From an uncultured Ectothiorhodospiraceae bacterium (GTDB lineage: Bacteria > Pseudomonadota > Gammaproteobacteria > Nitrococcales > Nitrococcaceae): a stretch of DNA of 64,000 bases. Under the pieces are notes generated by a model. It was not told where the DNA came from. It saw only the letters and a list, made by a program, of their open reading frames with translations, and did no database searches. The position numbers were made by a program, and so were the translations under genes. This document shows positions 61,423 to 64,000 of the stretch, piece after piece. The stretch spans positions 1 to 64,000 of the forward strand of contig CAJXSH010000003.1 in the NCBI GenBank assembly GCA_913061005.1, written 5' to 3'. The stretch's first letter is position 1, and each line of letters begins with the position of its first letter.

Positions 61423-63177
61423 ATGGACTTAACACTTACGACTTATCTGATCGTCGGCGCCACCTTTGCCCTGTATATCGGTATCGCGATCTGGGCCAAG
61501 GCCGGTAGCACCGGCGAGTTCTACGTCGCGGGCAAAGGGGTCAACCCGGTCGCCAACGGCATGGCCACCGCGGCCGACTGGATGTCTGCCGCATCGTTTA
61601 TCTCCATGGCCGGGCTCATCGCCTTTTTGGGTTATGACGCCTCGGTATATCTGATGGGCTGGACCGGTGGCTATGTGCTCCTGGCACTGCTGCTCGCGCC
61701 GTACCTGCGCAAGTTCGGCAAGTTCACGGTGCCCGAGTTCATCGGTGACCGGTTCTACTCCAAGCCGGCCCGGGTGATCGCCGTCATTGCCCTGATCGTC
61801 GCCTCGGTGACCTACGTCATCGGCCAGATGAAAGGCATCGGTGTGGCCTTCTCGCGCTTTCTCGAGACAAGCTACGAGGTGGGCCTGTTCGCGGGTATGG
61901 CGATCGTTTTCTTCTATGCCGTTATCGGCGGCATGAAGGGCATCACCTACACCCAGATCGCCCAGTACTGCGTGATGATCTTTGCCTACACCGTCCCGGC
62001 GATCTTCATTGCGCTGGCCATCACCGGCAACCCGATCCCGCAGCTCGGGCTGTTCGGCTCGGTGGGTGAAGGCACCTATCTGCTGGAGCGCCTCGACAAC
62101 ATCCTGGTTGATCTTGGCTTCTCGCAGTACACGGTGATGAAGGGCACGACGCTGAACATGTTCTTCTTGACCATGTCGCTGATGATCGGCACCGCCGGTC
62201 TGCCCCACGTCATCATCCGCTTCTTCACTGTGCCGCGGGTGCGGGATGCGCGGTTGTCCGCCGGCTGGACGCTGGTGTTCATCGCCATTCTCTACACCAC
62301 GGCCCCGGCGGTGGGTGCCATGTCCTTCTACAACCTGATCAACACGGTGCAGCCGGGTGAGATCGGGGCCGAAGAAGGCAACCTGGCCTACGAGAATGTC
62401 CCGGGCTGGTTCTCCCGCTGGGAGGAGACCGGGCTGCTCGGCTTTGATGACAAAAACGGTGACGGCCGTATCCAGTACTACAACGACGACAGTGAGGCAT
62501 TTGCCGACACCGCCGCCGAGTACGGCTGGGAAGGCAACGAGCTGACCGTTGACCGCGACATCATGGTGATGGCCAACCCCGAGATCGCACAGCTCCCGGC
62601 CTGGGTGATCGCGCTGACCGTGGCCGGTGGCCTGGCGGCAGCGTTGTCAACGGCAGCCGGGTTGTTGATGGCCATATCCTCGGCGGTCTCTCATGACCTG
62701 ATCAAGGGCGTCATCAACCCGGGGATCAGCGAGAAAGGCGAACTGCTGGCGGCTCGAGTGGCCATGGCAGGTGCCGTACTGGTGGCCGGCTATCTGGGGC
62801 TCAACCCACCCGGGTTTGCCGCGCAGGTGGTGGCACTGGCCTTCGGGCTGGCGGCCTCGTCGCTGTTCCCGGTGCTCATGCTTGGCATTTTCAACCGTCG
62901 CATGAACAGCGCCGGTGCCATGGCCGGCATGCTCTCGGGTCTGGGCTTTACCATGATCTATGTGTTCGTCTACAAGGGGTGGTTCTTCATCCCCGGCACC
63001 AACATGCTGCCGGACACCCCCGAGCACTGGGTGATGGGCATCGGCCCGCAGTCCATCGGCGCTGTCGGCGCGATTATCAACGTGGTGGTCGCCACGCTGG
63101 TATCCCGGGCCACGGCACCGCCGCCGAAGGACATCCAGGAGCTCGTCGAGAGCATCCGTGTCCCGCGGGCAAGCTAA
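61423..63177 (+). CDS. Sodium:solute symporter, VC_2705 subfamily (acetate/short-chain acid candidate)
   Basis: A 584-residue transporter of about 13 helices related to ActP. It has GKGVNPVANGMATAADWMSAASFIS near the N-terminus, typical of sodium/solute symporters, and a roughly 100-residue hydrophilic insertion (GEIGAEEGNLAYENVPG to TVDRDIMV) that is characteristic of this subfamily. I use the ATG at 61423 since GGGGG lies nine bases upstream; a GTG at 61417 is also possible. Its position after acs suggests import of acetate or a similar monocarboxylate. Confidence 0.92.
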   Translation: MDLTLTTYLIVGATFALYIGIAIWAKAGSTGEFYVAGKGVNPVANGMATAADWMSAASFISMAGLIAFLGYDASVYLMGWTGGYVLLALLLAPYLRKFGKFTVPEFIGDRFYSKPARVIAVIALIVASVTYVIGQMKGIGVAFSRFLETSYEVGLFAGMAIVFFYAVIGGMKGITYTQIAQYCVMIFAYTVPAIFIALAITGNPIPQLGLFGSVGEGTYLLERLDNILVDLGFSQYTVMKGTTLNMFFLTMSLMIGTAGLPHVIIRFFTVPRVRDARLSAGWTLVFIAILYTTAPAVGAMSFYNLINTVQPGEIGAEEGNLAYENVPGWFSRWEETGLLGFDDKNGDGRIQYYNDDSEAFADTAAEYGWEGNELTVDRDIMVMANPEIAQLPAWVIALTVAGGLAAALSTAAGLLMAISSAVSHDLIKGVINPGISEKGELLAARVAMAGAVLVAGYLGLNPPGFAAQVVALAFGLAASSLFPVLMLGIFNRRMNSAGAMAGMLSGLGFTMIYVFVYKGWFFIPGTNMLPDTPEHWVMGIGPQSIGAVGAIINVVVATLVSRATAPPPKDIQELVESIRVPRAS

Positions 63178-63189
63178 GCGATCCGCGAT

Positions 63190-63210
63190 GGGGCATCGCT
63201 GAGATGCCCC
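63190..63210 (+). terminator. First hairpin after the symporter gene
   Basis: GGGGCATC-gctga-GATGCCCC, an 8-bp stem, 12 bases after the stop codon and just before the main terminator; possibly an mRNA 3' stabiliser. Confidence 0.5.
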
Positions 63211-63213
63211 CAC

Positions 63214-63243
63214 AAAAAACCCGGGCCTGGCCCGGGTTTTTTT
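63214..63243. terminator. Bidirectional rho-independent terminator
   Basis: A6-CCCGGG-cctgg-CCCGGG-T7: a 6-bp GC stem extended by A/T pairing, with T-runs at the 3' side on both strands. It lies between the plus-strand symporter gene and the convergent DUF294 gene and should stop transcription in both directions. Confidence 0.92.
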
Positions 63244-63275
63244 ATGTCTGACCGCCCACCGACGGGGCCAAGCGC

Positions 63276-64000
63276 CTAGAGCTGGAAGCGCACCTCGAGC
63301 TTTTTCTGCAACCGACGGGCTTCGCGCAATGCCTCTTTAAGGATGCGACGGTCCATGGGGTTGAGCTCGTCGGGATCGAGCCGATTGTTCATCGACTCAC
63401 CCGCGGCGGCCTGACGCTGGTGTTCGCGCATGCGCAGCAACTGGATGAATGCAAAAGAGCGCTGAAAGGCGCCTGCGTCCTCGGCGCTGAGCACGCCGGC
63501 CGAGACCAGCGCCCGATACCGCGCCGGCGTGTTGGACTCGGCAATCCCCGCCTGCAGGGCCAGCACCCGGGCGGCATCGACGAACGGTGTCAGTCCCCGG
63601 ACCTTCAGATCGATACGCTCGACGCCGTCGGTGTCTTTTTCGGTGGAGAAATCGCGGAACATGCCAAGCGGCGGACGGATGGCCAGGCAGTTTCCGGCAA
63701 GGGTGTGCAGGAAAACGCTGTTGCCGGCGGCCAGATCCGCCACGCGCTGATGCAGGGCATCACCCGCCGGCAGATCGCCCCAGATGGGGCGGAAGTCAAA
63801 ATAGATGGTGGAGTTGAGCAGATTCTCCGGGGTGGCGCTGCCCACCATCTCGCGAAAGGTCTGCTCCCACTCGGCAAAGCTCAGGCAAAGGCGTGGGTTG
63901 CTGGCCATCACATTGCCCGTGCACAGGGTAAAGCCACAGCGGTCGAGGACCTGGTTGATATGCCAGGCCAACGGCAGGATGCGTTGCCGCACCGTCTCGG
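63276..64000 (-). CDS. DUF294 putative nucleotidyltransferase-domain protein, N-terminus beyond window
   Basis: The C-terminal part of a larger protein; the frame is open to the window edge, so the N-terminus is missing. It shows the DUF294/nucleotidyltransferase substrate-binding region (NPRLCLSFAEWEQTFREMV, STIYFDFRPIWGD, LKVRGLTPFVDAARVLALQ) and a Gln/Arg-rich coiled C-terminus. In related genomes such proteins carry cyclic-nucleotide-binding and CBS domains upstream and lie beside acs/symporter genes, which fits this location. The start and the N-terminal domains are not visible. Confidence 0.85.
   Translation of the reverse strand, partial: ETVRQRILPLAWHINQVLDRCGFTLCTGNVMASNPRLCLSFAEWEQTFREMVGSATPENLLNSTIYFDFRPIWGDLPAGDALHQRVADLAAGNSVFLHTLAGNCLAIRPPLGMFRDFSTEKDTDGVERIDLKVRGLTPFVDAARVLALQAGIAESNTPARYRALVSAGVLSAEDAGAFQRSFAFIQLLRMREHQRQAAAGESMNNRLDPDELNPMDRRILKEALREARRLQKKLEVRFQL

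Overview
The window is GC-rich, gene-dense chromosomal DNA from a gammaproteobacterium outside the Enterobacterales. The evidence is a Smc/ScpA/ScpB condensin instead of MukBEF, the gyrA-serC-(serA)-pheA-tyrA-aroA-cmk-rpsA-ihfB-lapAB-pyrF block, smc-zipA-ligA, and gluQ-cbrX-cbrA-cbrB. Short spacers, many ATGA-type overlaps and fairly acidic proteins would fit a halophilic Ectothiorhodospiraceae-type genome such as Spiribacter, but this is an inference from gene content. I see no rRNA, tRNA, CRISPR array, IS element or prophage.

Layout. (1) 1-6387: a catabolic island on the minus strand with a small membrane protein, a Tat-exported TRAP binding protein, DctQ and DctM, a HisD-family dehydrogenase resembling HpsN (sulfopropanediol 3-dehydrogenase) and an SDR cut by the left edge. 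A divergent LacI-type repressor and a perfect 14-bp operator lie upstream. (2) 6439-11307: a polyamine-type ABC transporter (potABCD order), a PNPOx-like flavoprotein and an ArsR regulator. (3) 11361-16405: a divergent operon (RND/MMPL exporter, LolA-like periplasmic protein, beta-barrel protein, DUF2892 protein) whose promoter lies inside a 30-bp near-perfect palindrome. (4) 16433-31543: housekeeping genes on the minus strand, galU through gyrA and a cyclophilin. (5) 31675-35277: ubiG, a Gph/MupP phosphatase, a degenerate squalene/phytoene-synthase-like protein, a YciK-like SDR and a YbhB protein. (6) 35274-48146: nth-like, rluB, scpB, scpA, trpS, yciO-like, then yciI-bolA-ppiC on plus, then ligA-zipA-smc on minus. 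(7) 48233-53411: an AcoR-like sigma-54 activator divergent from an aldehyde dehydrogenase and its DUF779 partner, with two enhancer-like repeats and a near-consensus sigma-54 promoter between them, then a class I aminotransferase. (8) 53481-64000: gluQ, cbrX, cbrA, cbrB, acetyl-CoA synthetase, a DUF4212/VC_2705-type sodium symporter pair, and a DUF294 protein cut by the right edge.

The most notable signals are regulatory. The symporter pair is preceded by two TGTTAC/GTAACA-like inverted repeats and a GG-N10-GC element, which would place it under the neighbouring CbrB-like activator. The cbrX leader has an AACAACAA motif directly before its ribosome binding site, which recalls Hfq/Crc control in pseudomonads. 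Together region 8 reads as a nutrient-sensing and acetate/short-chain acid assimilation module, region 7 as an aldehyde (alcohol or acetoin derived) oxidation module, and region 1 as a candidate sulfonate (DHPS) oxidation island.
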